Shown here: piece by piece, positions 1 through 60,341 of the stretch
How the letters are laid out: each line of letters opens with the position of its first letter
Position numbering within the stretch: the stretch's first letter is position 1
Source: Apostichopus japonicus
Lineage: Eukaryota; Echinodermata; Holothuroidea; Aspidochirotida; Stichopodidae
Direction: 5' to 3'
NCBI RefSeq assembly: GCF_037975245.1
Contig: NC_092562.1
Coordinates: 14,674,021 to 14,738,020, forward strand
DNA length: 64,000 nucleotides
Made by a program: the position numbers and the translations under genes
The notes under the pieces: generated by a model
Database searches by the model: none
Told to the model about the DNA's origin: nothing
Seen by the model: the letters and a program-made list of their open reading frames with translations, nothing else

Positions 1-1989
1 GTTTGATTAGATGTTGGATATTATGAGGTATCTAATTAAAGAAAAAAATAAAACGAAAAACAAACAAACAAAAATATGGTGGCAAAACACTGAAATGATC
101 ATGGTTTCAACCACAGCACACAATCAAAAAAATAGGAAAATATTTTGTTAACCTTTTTTCCAGGGTGGAAAAATTGTTAACTTTTCCCTAAGGATTTCAA
201 ATGAAATTAAACTCTTAAATCAAATGATAAATCAAAAAAAAAAACCAGAGTGGAGAGTCCACAGACAAACCACTGAAAGTTCAAAATCACGTATATTGCA
301 CCGTACAAAAAAAACAAAAAAAAATTAAAATTGAAGCACACAGCTCACTTGTTATTGTTTACACGAGTCGTTATCGGCAATTTTTGGACCAAAAGTGGCG
401 TTAGTCCAATAGCTGATCAACAACTGGCAGTTAAGAGCCTGTTTTTTTTTATCAAGAGATTCTACTACCACAGGATATGTTGGTCAGTTTTGATTGTGAT
501 GTCATTGGTATTAAATAATCAATGATTCAGTTCACACTGACATGTATTGACGAATAGCAGAGTAAAAACATTTTTTGACAAGGCTCAAGAAATGTTGGTG
601 AGGGTGCCCAACTCTACAGCCCAAGAAATATGATGCCTTGCCGAAAACAATCATTACTTGAGATGACCCAGAGTTGCAACAAGTAGTATCTGGGAGTCGC
701 TAAATTTAAACATCAAGACTAGAACAAGTGAACAAATTTTCTCCGCTAAATATGATACAGTGGCTTTGAGTCCGATGTCTCAAGTAGAGTCAGGAAAATT
801 AGTGGCAATGACTCAACTGGACCTAATTGTGAGGTGTCTTGTCACAACTCTCGGATGCATATGTCCCCAAGACGAAATGAAGGCAAAAAAAAAACTTATG
901 AGGTTTGTATGCCTTAAGTTTTTAAAGATAATACAGTGAATTGCTCAACTCATATCATCTTGGGAGCCAAAAAGTATTGGAAATGTCCCCAAAAGTAGGG
1001 TGACTCAGATTTTTGTTTCAAAATTACATTAAAAAAAAACCATTGGGACCTGATAGTTGGTTCCATCAATCTTCTGAGAGTCCACTCGACCAGTTTGCTA
1101 CACTGCATACGGTGTGACAACAATAACTAAAACTGTTGTAAGAGAAACCTCAAGAGACAGACACTCGGTCTCTAACTTATAAGGAAATAAATCCTGGGAT
1201 TCCAAATATACGAGTTGAGTGTTTGAATATCTTGCAGGATAACACGGACACCTCTGTTTTGTTTCAGTGTTCAGCTCATCACCATCAAAAGTTTCCTGGA
1301 AAATTATCGTCAAAAAAGTATACTTCTGATGTAACAATTAGTGTCAACAAAACACAAAAGCCCGAATGCTCAGCATATTATCGATACATCTGCCCATAAT
1401 AATCACATCTCCTAGGGTAATAGGAAGCTACTTGAGCTGACCTATCGTAACAGAACTTTGTAATAATAGAGCTTCACGGTTCGTAATGATATTTCACAAA
1501 CGACTTGGTGGATACATCACCAAAGCCAGGCTGTTGTCTAAACTTTGGCAGGTTTTTTTTAAAAGTCTTTTAGAAACTCATCAACTCCTTTTAGCTTTTA
1601 GGAACTTCATGGAAAGGGCATACACAGATTTTGAGTTTCACAGAATTAGAGGGAGGCGAAGGATGGTGTACCTTTCAAGATTCCAAAAGGATACAGCATT
1701 TTGACTGTCATAATTGCAGAAAGGACAATTTTTGTCATCTGTGCAGGAGGGACTTGGGATCATTCAAAATGGCAGAGAATCTTGTTTCAAATACTATGAA
1801 CATTCAAGGGTTACACAATATGTACTTTAAAGATCATGGAAGAAGAGTTTTGTAGAAAAAGGAACAAAAAAACCAAAAAAAAGGAAAAAAGAAGGTATGA
1901 TAACAGTGAGTGACTGACTGCAACCACAGTGGCCTCGTGAGACTTCTTCTGTCCCCCTGCATACTCGTCCAAGGTGCTAAGACATGTCT
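1..1989 (-). other. Downstream flank of PKA-C, probable 3' UTR
   Basis: Sequence immediately after the PKA-C stop in the gene's direction. Reading the minus strand I saw no AATAAA or ATTAAA in this stretch, so either the 3' UTR continues beyond the window edge or another signal is used. Nothing else with coding character was recognised. The short open frames here are not similar to anything I know. Confidence 0.45.
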
Positions 1990-49163
<47,174 letters not shown>

Positions 49164-49500
49164 TATTGGCACTAAGTAATATCCAAAGGTGATAAATATA
49201 ATCCAAAATGGCCGAAAGTTCGTCAACAATACAGAAATTCAGTTCATCTTCTTAAACATATGACAAATAAACGAAGAGTTTCTACGAAGGATCTTCCCTA
49301 GTGACACAAGCTGTGTATGGATTTACCAGCAGATCGATTGGAGTCGTGACCTATCATTGACCTAAGTATAAATCTATTTTTAGCCCATTGAAGGATTACG
49401 CCGCCAAAATAAACCCAAGCACCAAAAAGTACAGTTTCGGGAAATCTGTAGAGCGGAACACTTTATTTGTAAAGGTTTAAAGTTTTTGCAGGGATTTTCC
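49164..49500 (-). promoter_or_regulatory. Probable 5' UTR and promoter of PKA-C
   Basis: Region directly upstream of the start codon. It contains an inverted CCAAT box (ATTGG on the plus strand, 49337-49341), the DR5 described separately, and an AAAATGGCCG word at 49206-49215 resembling a YY1 site. No TATA box is evident at a sensible distance. The transcription start cannot be placed from sequence alone, and a non-coding upstream exon is possible. Confidence 0.4.
49347..49363 (-). promoter_or_regulatory. Perfect DR5 nuclear-receptor element
   Basis: On the minus strand this reads AGGTCA-ATGAT-AGGTCA: two exact half-sites in direct orientation with a 5-bp spacer, about 184 bp upstream of the PKA-C ATG. 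DR5 of this half-site is the classic retinoic-acid-receptor/RXR geometry. Occupancy is not shown. Confidence 0.45.
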
Positions 49501-52500
49501 CAACTGTCGCTTCAAACTGTGTAGAATTTCTTCCACACGGCTTCGAAGATGCTTCTTTGCTGGCTTTCATTAATACGTGGAGTAACAATACCATAGTCCA
49601 TTGCCACTGCATTGAACTTACTGAAGTAGGCTTATGGAGAAATATTCAGCATCATAATTGAAGTTTCAGAAAACAAGTTGAGATATCACATGACTTCTAC
49701 AATATATGTTCATATGTTCATATATGAATCAACGCACGGAAAAGGCTCCAAGATGCTTGGAAAAGGTATCATTATGTGTGTAGCCACATTTATCATACGA
49801 TTAAACACGTAGTTTGAGACTTCTTCGAATGGATGCACCATTGACACTATTTTATCACCTATAGTGCCTGTTTACGCCCTCCAAAGGCACCATATACGTG
49901 CCCCTCCTCCTTACTCTTTTTGGCAGGCACAAACCGAAGATATGAATCTGGAAGATATGAATTTGACCACTGTAGGCCTACTCGGCAGGGGCGTCGACTC
50001 GCCAGATCGGGCTCGGGGACCATTACGTGCATCACTTGACCCTTGGGCACTTTTTCTTTATATTATGAAACTGAGAAGATATTATTATTCATCCCATCTT
50101 TCCCTGTCGTATACTCCCTTGTTGACTCGGGCCTAGACCGTTATACCCCTCTGGGACCCACACCCCACACTTTAATATTTAGCTAGCTAGTAGCCTAGTA
50201 GTCGCTTCATCTGCCTATTGGATACTCTGGCCCTAAATACATACATATATATTTACTCACAGAGCTAAGGAATCAGTAAACACAAACAGGTAAGTGAAGT
50301 TTAATTTACCACTGCCTCATGCTACATCCTACCGTTAGCTGGTTACACCTGACAAAGCACCAAAATAAACTTTTCTTTACTGAGATGGCAAAGAAATTGT
50401 GAAATCTGAAGATATTATTTTCTTCACACTCTAACACTATAGGCTACTTAAAAGTAGATTTGGAAAATTGATGAAAACGAAAGAATAACTTGATGCTACA
50501 CAAAAAGGGTGATTATGTCATAACCCAAACCAACACTATGGAATAATATAGAGTTACAAATAACAAAACAAAGGATTCAACCGAACTGTAAGACGGTCGA
50601 ATGATTTCCAATATAAAATTTCTTCGTTTCAGTTTAATCTGTAAATTAAAAAGTCAATTTTCACTTATCTTTTCTTTTTTCTAAACTTGTCTATAGACTA
50701 GACTTGTAAATTATATGAAAAAGGTTGTAAATAAGGATTAATGGCAATTAAAGCGTTAAAAACCATCAACTGTAGAACATCGTAAGACTAAAGAAATTTC
50801 GGCGATACATAACAAAGTCATGCGGTGTTTTTTACTATATATATATATATAGCGGCAAGACCGGACAGATGGCGCTATACCGAATATTGAATGGTAAACT
50901 GGTTTGACTTAATACAGTTGAAGCGAAGTGGGAGGATTTCAAGCAGCAGTTCAGACCTTCTACTTTGAAAGGAGGAAGACTAATATATCCTTCTTACATT
51001 ATAGGTATTATGTCCCATTCGTCGCCGGTTGTTTATTTTGGACCATACCAAAAAAGAGGGAAGAAATTGCTATTGCTCTAAAACAGAGAGAAAATACTCC
51101 ATTACAAAAACACCCCTACTATCTGTACGACCATGTCTTACCACCGACTACATAGTTCAGTATACAACGACTGTTTTGGATTTACATACAAAACACCCCT
51201 ACATAAGGAGTGGAATATTCCAACCGGCGACGAATGGGATCTGATCCCCAACCTCAAAGAATGTTGCCTCACTGAGTGTCGAATGAGCACTCCTTGTTTA
51301 CTGTGCATAATTATAACGGAGGGTCAGAAAACTTCCGAAAAAAAATGAAATCTTTCAGCACATTTAAAATTTACTACCAACACTGATACCCCCACCCCCC
51401 CCCCCCCCACACACACACACTCCCAAAGAAAACTCATGTAGAAGGACTGATGGAAATAATTGCACAGTTTTCCCTAGTATATCGCAAAGCCCTTTACAGG
51501 AGAAAAGTAAAACACATCAACAAAATAAAAGAAGTCATACGTGAGATTTCAAGGTAAAAAAAATCCAAACATGCAGTTGCCTATAAATATCTTGACACTG
51601 AATTAAACTTTTGTCCTTTGTCTGCAGAAACCCTTTTAACCTAAATGGAAATTGACAAACGTTAGACGAACGTGTATTGAAGTTTATGGAATTTTTACTG
51701 AACAAACCTGTCTGCATTTGTTTCAGCTGTATAGAAACAAACTTGGGAATACTATCGACTTGATGTCCCAATCATTAATGTCACGTATAATATTTGTATA
51801 TCCAATCGAAGTCCCTTAAAATACACGACGCGGAAGAAGCTTGGTTAGTTAGACAACCTTCCACGGCAGTATGAAAGTGACAGCTTCAACACATCAGAAA
51901 TTTAGATAAAGCAAAATCTTTTCACCTGTGACAGAAATCACGGTAGTTAGGTTCTCCAAAAGTAATTGCTGATACTCCAACTTCCATTAGGATCGCATTT
52001 TCAAGGATAACAAAACCCCGTTGTTTTGCACCTCAGTAAAGAAAGTAATGCAGTTTAAAAGAGATCATTTCTGCAAGCCTGCATGTTTACGCAGAGGCGT
52101 GTAGAGCCATAACTGTATTCGGAGAATATGAAGTAACTGGGTCCCAAGTTTGCACACTTCAATATTCTAGACCTTATTATGAAAATGAGCATACTATTCT
52201 TTATCTGATATTTTCCCGGGATCCTTGGTATTTTCCCGGGCCCCTCAATTGACATCCACCCCTCCCCATGCGACAGACATGTCGATGTGCTAATCTTTAA
52301 GTTAGTAGATACCTAGACCATACTGGTGGAGTGATAAGATCGAAACTTTCAACATTTCACCGGAATGCCTTCATTTCTCTGCGATGTACTTATGTTACCC
52401 TGGAGAGATAGCAGCACCATGGCAACACAAATTTGAAGAAACTGTGATGCCTGTTTACGGACTTCACTGTTTACGGACTTCACTGTTTACGGACTTCCCT

Positions 52501-53380
52501 GTTTACGGACTCGACTGTTTACGGACTGATGGTTAGATGAACGGCGGTTTATGTATGTACTTTTTACAAACTGAACTTGTTCCAATTCGCTGTTTCCCAA
52601 GTGCCCTTTTGTTTTTTTATTTTTTTTTTAAATGGGCCTTTTTTTTAAGAAATGTGAGAAATCAAGAAGTTGTAATTACAAAGTGTCCAATTGATGAGGA
52701 ATTATGAAAAAAATAATAAAACGGTATTTGAATTGGTAGTAATTAAAGCGCAAAGATCTATTCTGTCTGCACGTAGTTTGAGGTAGTTTTGCAGTTTGCT
52801 TCATTAAATTAAAGTGACATGTCCAACTGCCCTTTGAACTTTGTGCCCCTCCCTTCCTCCCCAGCTCCCCAAGAAAGAACTCTCTTCAATCGACTCTGGT
52901 TTGTATGGTCGAAACGGGGCCCTGGCAGTGGGAAACGTTCAGTATTCAGGGCAGAACACGAATTACTTGGAATATCAATTATAACTGCCTATAACTGAAA
53001 ATCCATTTTATCGTCATGTAAGCACTTCTGACTTTCTCAATAATAATGTATACATACTACAGAGTACAGACACGTAACTTCCGTAAGCATATGGGATGGA
53101 AGAATAATGAGGATCTTCCACCCCACCCATCCCCACATTTTTGATTGACAAAAATTTACTGGCGACATTTTCCAAATATGATAAATTTAGGTGTGATCAT
53201 ATAAACATATAGGGAACCTGTACACCGAAGGATGGCTATATTGAAAGGCCACCGTACATTTCTAATGTTACAAAAAAACAAAAATGGTAAAAGTGACGAG
53301 CGCCGTGTGTTTTCCCCTCGAATCACAAATAGCTGCATATGTGTTGTGGATAGCAGAATGTACAGGGAAGATGGTTGGGG
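49501..53380. other. Intergenic stretch without supportable gene
   Basis: I see no gene. A C-run followed by (CA)n lies near 51391-51420 and a 16-bp minisatellite at 52452-52531. Overlapping short frames near 50.93-51.35 kb are not convincing exons. Confidence 0.6.
52452..52531. repeat. 16-bp minisatellite, five copies
   Basis: Five units TGTTTACGGACTTCAC in tandem, the last two diverged. Confidence 0.93.
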
Positions 53381-53382
53381 TA

Positions 53383-53770
53383 TGGCAAGCCATGTGGGAC
53401 AAACACCGCATAATATATCCGCGTCTTAATTTGAATATATCCGCGTATTAATTCGAATAAATACGCGTATATATCATTCGCCAATCATAAGGCTTGAATA
53501 TATCCGCGTATTAATTCAAATATAAACACGTATTAATTCGAATACATATGAGGACTAATTCGAATATATACACGTATTAATTATAAAATACACGTATTAT
53601 ATCATGCTGTTGTCTAGCCTGATCAAGTAAGCTTAGCCTGGGTGTACGTCAAAAGAGACTTACTTTGCAATCTCTCATTTATTGCGAATTAATTATTCGA
53701 ATTAATATGCGTATATATTCGTATTAATACGAGGTTATATTATGCGGTGTTTGTCTCATGTGGCTTGTCA
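53383..53770. mobile_element. 388-bp MITE-like element with long TIRs and TA duplication
   Basis: The ends are imperfect inverted repeats of about 35 bp. The left end reads TGGCAAGCCATGTGGGACAA then ACACCGCATAATAT. The right end, reversed, reads TGACAAGCCACATGAGACAA then ACACCGCATAATAT. Both sides are flanked by TA (53381-53382 and 53771-53772). The interior is built of variants of GAATATATCCGCGTATTAAT. No coding sequence. TA target choice suggests a Tc1/mariner-type or similar mobiliser. Confidence 0.75.
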
Positions 53771-54702
53771 TAAAGGTGTATCTTATGCGGGACATGAGGG
53801 GAAATATATGAACGGTCACACATATAGGGTCACACTTACAGAATGTATCAATGGTTTGTGCTTTCATTGCGTGTTTACATGTATATTAAGGTGTCTGGCA
53901 ATGTGACACATTAAAATGATTGATTGATTGGACATTAGGTATTCACACTGCCAGTGAATGTAAGGTTTTATTTGATTGCACATATTTTGTGAAATTATCA
54001 TCTTTTTACGGAAAAAGACCTTGTGAATTATGTAAAAATGCAAAGTCAGCATTTTCAGAGGAATTGCAATCGATGATGTCACAGAGTCTGATGTTGCCAA
54101 ATAAATTCAAATAAATAATTACCAATTTTACATTTTCGTAATAATTAAATTTGGACAGCAAAACTTTGATTGGTTGCTTCTACTTCTTCTAGAGAATTAA
54201 TACCCTTCAAACTTTCTTCTAGGATTTGGTGGGGGAGGGGGTGGGGCGAGTCTAGACAAAACTTCAGGGACGCAGGTCTCCTCTTCAGGGTGACAATTGA
54301 TTGTGGTGTAGCGCCTCCATCAGAATTAGTTATGAAGTTAATGGGACATATCACACAATTTACTATAACTGCCGTTTCGTCTGCAACTTCACCAACAACC
54401 AAGGGGGTATATGGTCACGGTGTTTGTGTGTGTGCGTGTAGGTGTGCGTGCGTGTGAGGGGTTGACACTAAAGTATTTATTAACATAACCTTGCACAACG
54501 AATATCTTTCCTAAACATGACTCAAAATGTATACCATTTCACGTCTTCAATTTCAATTGTTCTTTTGTTTAGCCGAGTACCTCCAGACACCATTCAGACC
54601 CCGTTCGATTATTTGCATCTATTTAAATATCAAAGATAAATGCATAAACTTCGTACTTGAACATGTCCGTATACCTCATCACCAATAAGGAAGTTATAAG
54701 AA
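53771..54702. other. Intergenic stretch without supportable gene
   Basis: Only a G-rich run near 54230 and a GT-rich tract at 54420-54457 stand out. Confidence 0.6.
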
Positions 54703-54853
<151 letters not shown>

Positions 54854-57800
54854 AGCTTGCAGGCCACCGTCATTATGTATATATCCTTGTTTGTACCCGT
54901 ATATATATATCAACGCCGCAACATCATCACTCCCTACATATTCGTGTAGATTTTACGAAACTGCATAATGCAATACTAAAAGTCGGTCGAGGATATTACA
55001 TGTTGGTCAGATTTCGTTTCAACTTAAGCTCGATCGCTAGTTTCTTAAAAGAAAAAGAGCACATAAGGTTTCATTGAAACTCTATCTCAGAACGCTGGTA
55101 CGGTGAAATCCGCATGGAAAACCGTATACTATCCTGTTCATGTTATAATACAGATCCGTCGGATAAAACCCATGGGTCTAAGAGAATGAAATTAACCTTC
55201 TACTAGGCAATACAAATGACGTCGATGAAGCATACAGACAAATTCGACTTGGGATTTGCATTAGTACGGAACATTTTCCCTGAGACGAGATTGATCTCCG
55301 TCAATGCCGAATAACGCGGATGTATATATATATAGATGATTGACTTTCCAAAGAAAAGAAACTATTTCATGATATAAGTAACGTGCGTGGACTTCTACTC
55401 GGTGGCGTTGTATAGAAGTATAACAACAGGAATCATTTAGTGTTGAAATAGATATACTAGGCCTATGTATTGAGACATATAGGCTTCTCGAAATGTCCAT
55501 ACCGTAACAAAGCCAGAGTAATATGTGGGCAAGTATGGATTAAATGTGTAAACGCTATAGACTGATGACAAAAGACAGACGCATAAAACAAAACACAGTG
55601 CGTGGGGTGGGGTGGGGGTGTGGGCGGGAAAGCAAGGACTCGTCTGTGAGATATAAAGATATCCGAAATTCAAAATATGTTAATAAAGATCAAATGAGAG
55701 CACACTATTGGTCCACGCCTGGGTCCACTTCCCGTCGTTCGTATAGATTGGTCCGTTGCTGTGATATATATTTGAAAAAGTTGCCGGTTCGAAAATGTCC
55801 TACGTAGTTGTATATTTATAGCTTCACGGTACATAATCACACCTGTTTGTGTGTTCCATTCGCCTCTTTTTTTGTGACTGGGGCAATATATTGACTTATC
55901 GTTATTGATAACTCCATAATGATGATATTAGTGCAGTTATCAAATTATATGGATGTAAATATCATCAGAAGACATACTTGTGTAGTAAAGCTCAGTCGAG
56001 TCCTCACTCGTACCCGAGTCATGGTATATTAGCTGTATACTCATGGTCTATATTTTCAATTACTGTACTCGAAATCGAATTCAGAGAAAAAGTAAATATC
56101 AAGTGATACTCGTACACGTACTCATTGCTTTGTATACTTTCTAGTATACTCAGCAAACAAATTTTAAATTCTATTTTGGAAGCACGCTCTCCCATTTGGC
56201 TACGAATCCCGGTTCTGGGTTATACGCACATTCTGATGTATAGGGCCACACGACGAGCAACTTGGTCTACGTCTTTGGCTATCATTGCCTCAGACTAATT
56301 TATTTGTAATTTCAAAAGTGAGCCACTTCAAAGTCAAGAGAGAGATTTTCGTTTTCCTTGCAAAACATGTTATAGTATATCGCCATATTGTGTCATATCC
56401 AACACAAAATGCTGTTGCCTTAACAGAATACATTAATATGCTTTCTTTTTATTGGACTCGAGCGGATTATTTGATCTGATTTTGCAATTCGTCATTTCTT
56501 GAATTTATGATTCTCTACAAGAATCCGTTAGAATATATACTATACTGTTCAGCAGGATAAGCATACATTAATGTCTAATGTTATTAGGTTTATAATGGTT
56601 GATATTATCATCTTGTGTTATAACGGTAATAAAGAGGTTGGTAATTTGTGCTGATTTGTTGCTAGGGTAACCGTAAGTATTCATTTCCGTGGTTGTATCA
56701 TCCTGTCTGTATATATGGGGGGGGGGGGGGGGTTGAGCTTTCTCGTTTAATCATGACTTTCACGCAAAACTTTAAACTTTAAGGTTTGCATTTGTCATAT
56801 TTAAGGATTAAAGGAAACTTCGAGTGATGGCAATGATTCTGTATAGCTAATGTTAATGTTATTCCATCATTTTAAATATGCTAATAACGAAACCCACCAC
56901 TCCCTCCCCCCCCCAAAAAAAAAGGGGGAGAGGAAGAAATAACAGGGCTCCCGTGGGTGACGTTTGATATAAATTGTGTAATACATTATTAACCCTTTTA
57001 AGTGAGGCAATAACGGTAATATGTTTCTCTATCGAGTTTTGTGTTGACTATAATGAGTTGTACTAATGCTCTTTGTGCTAGCTTGAGTAGTCTAGCATTC
57101 CAGCCGCTTTGATTGATCAGCCAGAGTGGGAGGGGTGTAGAAATACAACCTGGATTGATAGTAGCGTCTTGGTTTTGGTCGGTCAACAACACAGCTAACT
57201 TAACCTTGTGCCTATAGACGTATATGTCCTTTAAGTCATATTGAGTTACAGAGTCTTTCTAAATGAGAGGGAATATAATATATTCAAAGGCTCTTGTTTG
57301 TTTTAAGTTTTAAAAAACCGGATTGCACATAGTGTTTCCTACATGCTCGTCACCATATCACGTTACTTCCATGTAATATCAAAACAAAAGAAATTCATCG
57401 AATGAAAACATTCTTATGGACTTTGAGGGTGACCATTATTGACCATTATTGTCATTATTGTCAGATACAGTAGAAAACAACTAAAACTGATTAACACCAC
57501 TAATCAAACTTTTAGAATTTCTTTAGCACTCACTGGGACATTAAAATGCTAAATCTGACCCTCCTCAACACACAAAAATAACTATAAGAAGGGAATTACT
57601 TAAGCTACCTTCATAGGCACACACCCAATTCATTGGCATGTTTGTCATTGCTCTTATAGAAGCAATAAATAACCTTTCTTTGTGTCCTGGTTCTCTCTCA
57701 CTCTCTCTGACAATCACCACCTACCCGCCACCCCCCCCCCCCCCCGCCCCCCTCTCTCTCTCTCTCTTTCTGTCTTTCTCATTCTCTCTTATTTTTACGT

Positions 57801-58116
57801 TCAAGATAGTTTTAATGCCTATCTCTCTATCATTTACCAATTTTAACAAGTCTTATATATGGAATCCTACAGTTTATACGCGCCGTTAGCTACCAATTAT
57901 TACCACCAGTTAAGGATTTCCATCAATGTCGATCAAACTTCATTTTCCCCCTTTTTCTCTCTGCCTTTTTTTCTCTCTTTATGACTTTCATCAAAAATAT
58001 ATATATAACAAAAAACTACGTATACACTTTGACATAAATGGGGATTAAAATCAATTTCCGCACTAACAGACAATTATATGCAACATGCTGCAGTAGAACC
58101 ATTATCTATATATAAA

Positions 58117-58163
<47 letters not shown>

Positions 58164-59668
58164 AACTATATATAACTATATATATATATATAACTATATA
58201 TATATATATATATATATCGAGCAATCGGGTGTAAAAATCATACAACTTTGTACACACACGCAAAATCACGGAGCAAAGCATATATAGTATATAGTAAGTT
58301 GACTTCATAAACAGACGCGTGACGGGGGGATGCATCCTATCATCTATGTATACAATATACAACATAAGAATGCTATTTATAGAAAGTCAATAGCAGTTTG
58401 ACGTGATGACAAGTTTAATCAATACTTTTGTTTGAAACGTTACTCAATAATTATCATTGGAAAAATCACTGAAGACGTGCATGTATGCACAGCAACGATC
58501 ATCCATTACATGATGAATAATTAAAGGTGGTGAGTCGTACGCTGTATGACACCCAACAGGTATATGTTTACTGTATACTGTGCTCAATAGGAGAGAAAGA
58601 GAGATGGGGGGGGGGGGTGGGGAGCAATTTCGATTCAAAAGGGTTTCTACAGTCTTGTTCATGATACCTCCTACAAAGTTGGAATTATGATATATAGTGT
58701 TCAATTTGAATATTTCATCGAGTTGTTATTTTATGTTTTTTTTTTATATGAATATTTTATCTTTCTCTCTGAATCATAAATTATTTGTAAACATTGTAAG
58801 AGAGAACGATTCTTTTCAGTTAATACCGCTGGTCCCATTGTTTTTTTCTAATATTTCGACCCAAAAAATTCAACAAACAGGATAAATGAGTGATGCAGAA
58901 GAAAGTCAGCAAACATGTGTCGTAATCAACGTCTGCTATATATATATCGGCTTATCCCTCATTGAAGCATCAAAATCCAACCACACTCAGTGCTATGTAT
59001 CCTGTTTATTGTCTGGCTATCCCGTGAACACGCCATAGGAGCAGGTACCCACCCTTACACACATACCGCTCCCCACACCACACCCCCATAAACCCCAGAT
59101 AAACAACCCGCTCAAAGAAAGGAAATCACTTGAATTGTTAACAAGCGTACACTGAAGTTTCACAATACAGACTGTGCATGCCGTCTACCATTTGCCCTGT
59201 TGCCCTGAAAAAGAGTGGTCTTTATTCCATTTTTGATTTGGTTTCCACAACGGAATACACAAAGAGTTATTATAAAACCCAGTATTTCGTCGTTTTTATT
59301 GTGTTATGCGATGGAATTATGAAGAATCTTGTTAGATAGACTATGTAAGCCTAAACTTGCTAGAAATGCTGAAATGGCCACGATCTTTAAGCTTTAAATC
59401 TAAATATTGGCCAAACCTCTGGGGGTTTAAGATAGCTGTTTCCGTGATATTTATAATATTTGAGTGGACAATCTTGTAATGAGAGACCAAATTTGAACTA
59501 AAAACAGTCTGTATAAAATGGCTGTCGGTATAGCAATTGAGCTATGTTTCTAAGTAGTCCATTTAAAGCTCCTCCAGCAAGTAGGCGATACTTCGACTTC
59601 ATATACCAGATAAGAACATTCTAGCGTGCATGAAAGTCTCAACTTCTGATATTAAATTTGCACGCAAA
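54854..59668. other. Intergenic stretch without supportable gene
   Basis: No gene recognised. It contains a G-run at 56717-56732, C-runs near 56905 and 57731 with a following CT tract, and a TA microsatellite at 58106-58217. Confidence 0.6.
58106..58217. repeat. Interrupted TA microsatellite
   Basis: (TA)n with repeated TATAACTA interruptions. The translated frames here are pure composition. Confidence 0.93.
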
Positions 59669-59750
59669 CATATATATATATATATATATATAGGGTAGGT
59701 TGGCGTCTATCTTGGCGCAGAGTGCTCTATGTCCATTGGACAGAGCGGAA

Positions 59751-59790
59751 TATATGTTGATACTAGATGAGACTAGTGGAACACTAGTAG
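59751..59790 (+). repeat. Left 40-bp terminal inverted repeat of the retroelement
   Basis: Exact reverse complement of 62960-62999. Contains a self-complementary ACTAGTG-GAA-CACTAGT hairpin. Confidence 0.92.
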
Positions 59791-60313
59791 CCACCCACGC
59801 ATCGAAAGAAAAGGAAGCCTGCAACTGCCGAAAAAAGGACACATGCCCACTAAATGGAAACTGCCAGGCATCTAACATCATATACAAGGCCGAAGTGAAA
59901 ACCATCGACAACTGCAAGACATACATCGGCCTAACAGAACCCCCCCTTCAAGCTCAGATACGGTAACCACAAGATGTCGCTCAACCACGAAAAACACCAA
60001 AACGCAACGGAACTCTCGAAGCACATCTGGCAGCTGAAACAGAACAACCAGCCATTCACTATCAATTGGTCGATCGCCAGCAGAGCCAAAGCCTACAGCA
60101 ACGAGTCGAAGCGGTGCAACCTCTGTCTCACTGAAAAGCTCATCATTATCAACACAGACAAACGGACCCTCCTGAACAAACGCCCAGAGCTCATATCGAA
60201 GTGTCGCCACGAAAACAAGTTCTACATAAACAACTCCAGTCCAACCACCAAACACCGTCAAGAGAACCACACACAACTAAGGAGCGAGCACCGAAGGAAG
60301 GCAAAAAACCCCA
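59790..60313 (+). pseudogene. Upstream partial copy: GIY-YIG endonuclease region with one frameshift
   Basis: This would cut target DNA for retrotransposition. Reading starts in the frame ATHASKEKEACNCRKKDTCP with a cysteine cluster (CNCRKKDTCPLNGNC). It then has the GIY-like IIYKAEV and YIG-containing CKTYIGLTEPP. A run of seven C at 59940-59946 (six would keep frame) shifts the reading. It continues in the +1 frame as YGNHKMSLNHEKHQ, LSKHIWQLKQN, RCNLCLTEKLIIINTDKRT and SKCRHENKFY. Apart from that extra C the domain looks whole. The copy begins without its RT part and ends where the second copy starts (divergence from the downstream repeat after 60313), the usual pseudo-LTR arrangement. Confidence 0.82.
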
Positions 60314-60341
60314 GCCGAACCAAGTCAGCTTTAACTACTCC

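Noticed and set aside
50928-51348. Overlapping plus-strand frames with a Cys-rich translation, considered as a possible upstream gene exon
   Set aside because: Frames are short and overlapping, no partner exons or family match could be found, and the donor/acceptor context is unconvincing.
59751-59790. Left inverted repeat read as a hammerhead because it contains GATGAG and GGAAC
   Set aside because: The core would be CTAGATGAG with an inserted A, and the ACTAGTG/CACTAGT stem does not place GAA correctly. Hairpin only.
59878-60276. Minus-strand 132-codon frame across the endonuclease repeat, and similar ones at 60.4-61.1 and 62.1-62.4 kb
   Set aside because: Shadows of the AC-rich plus-strand retroelement coding sequence, with no domain of their own.
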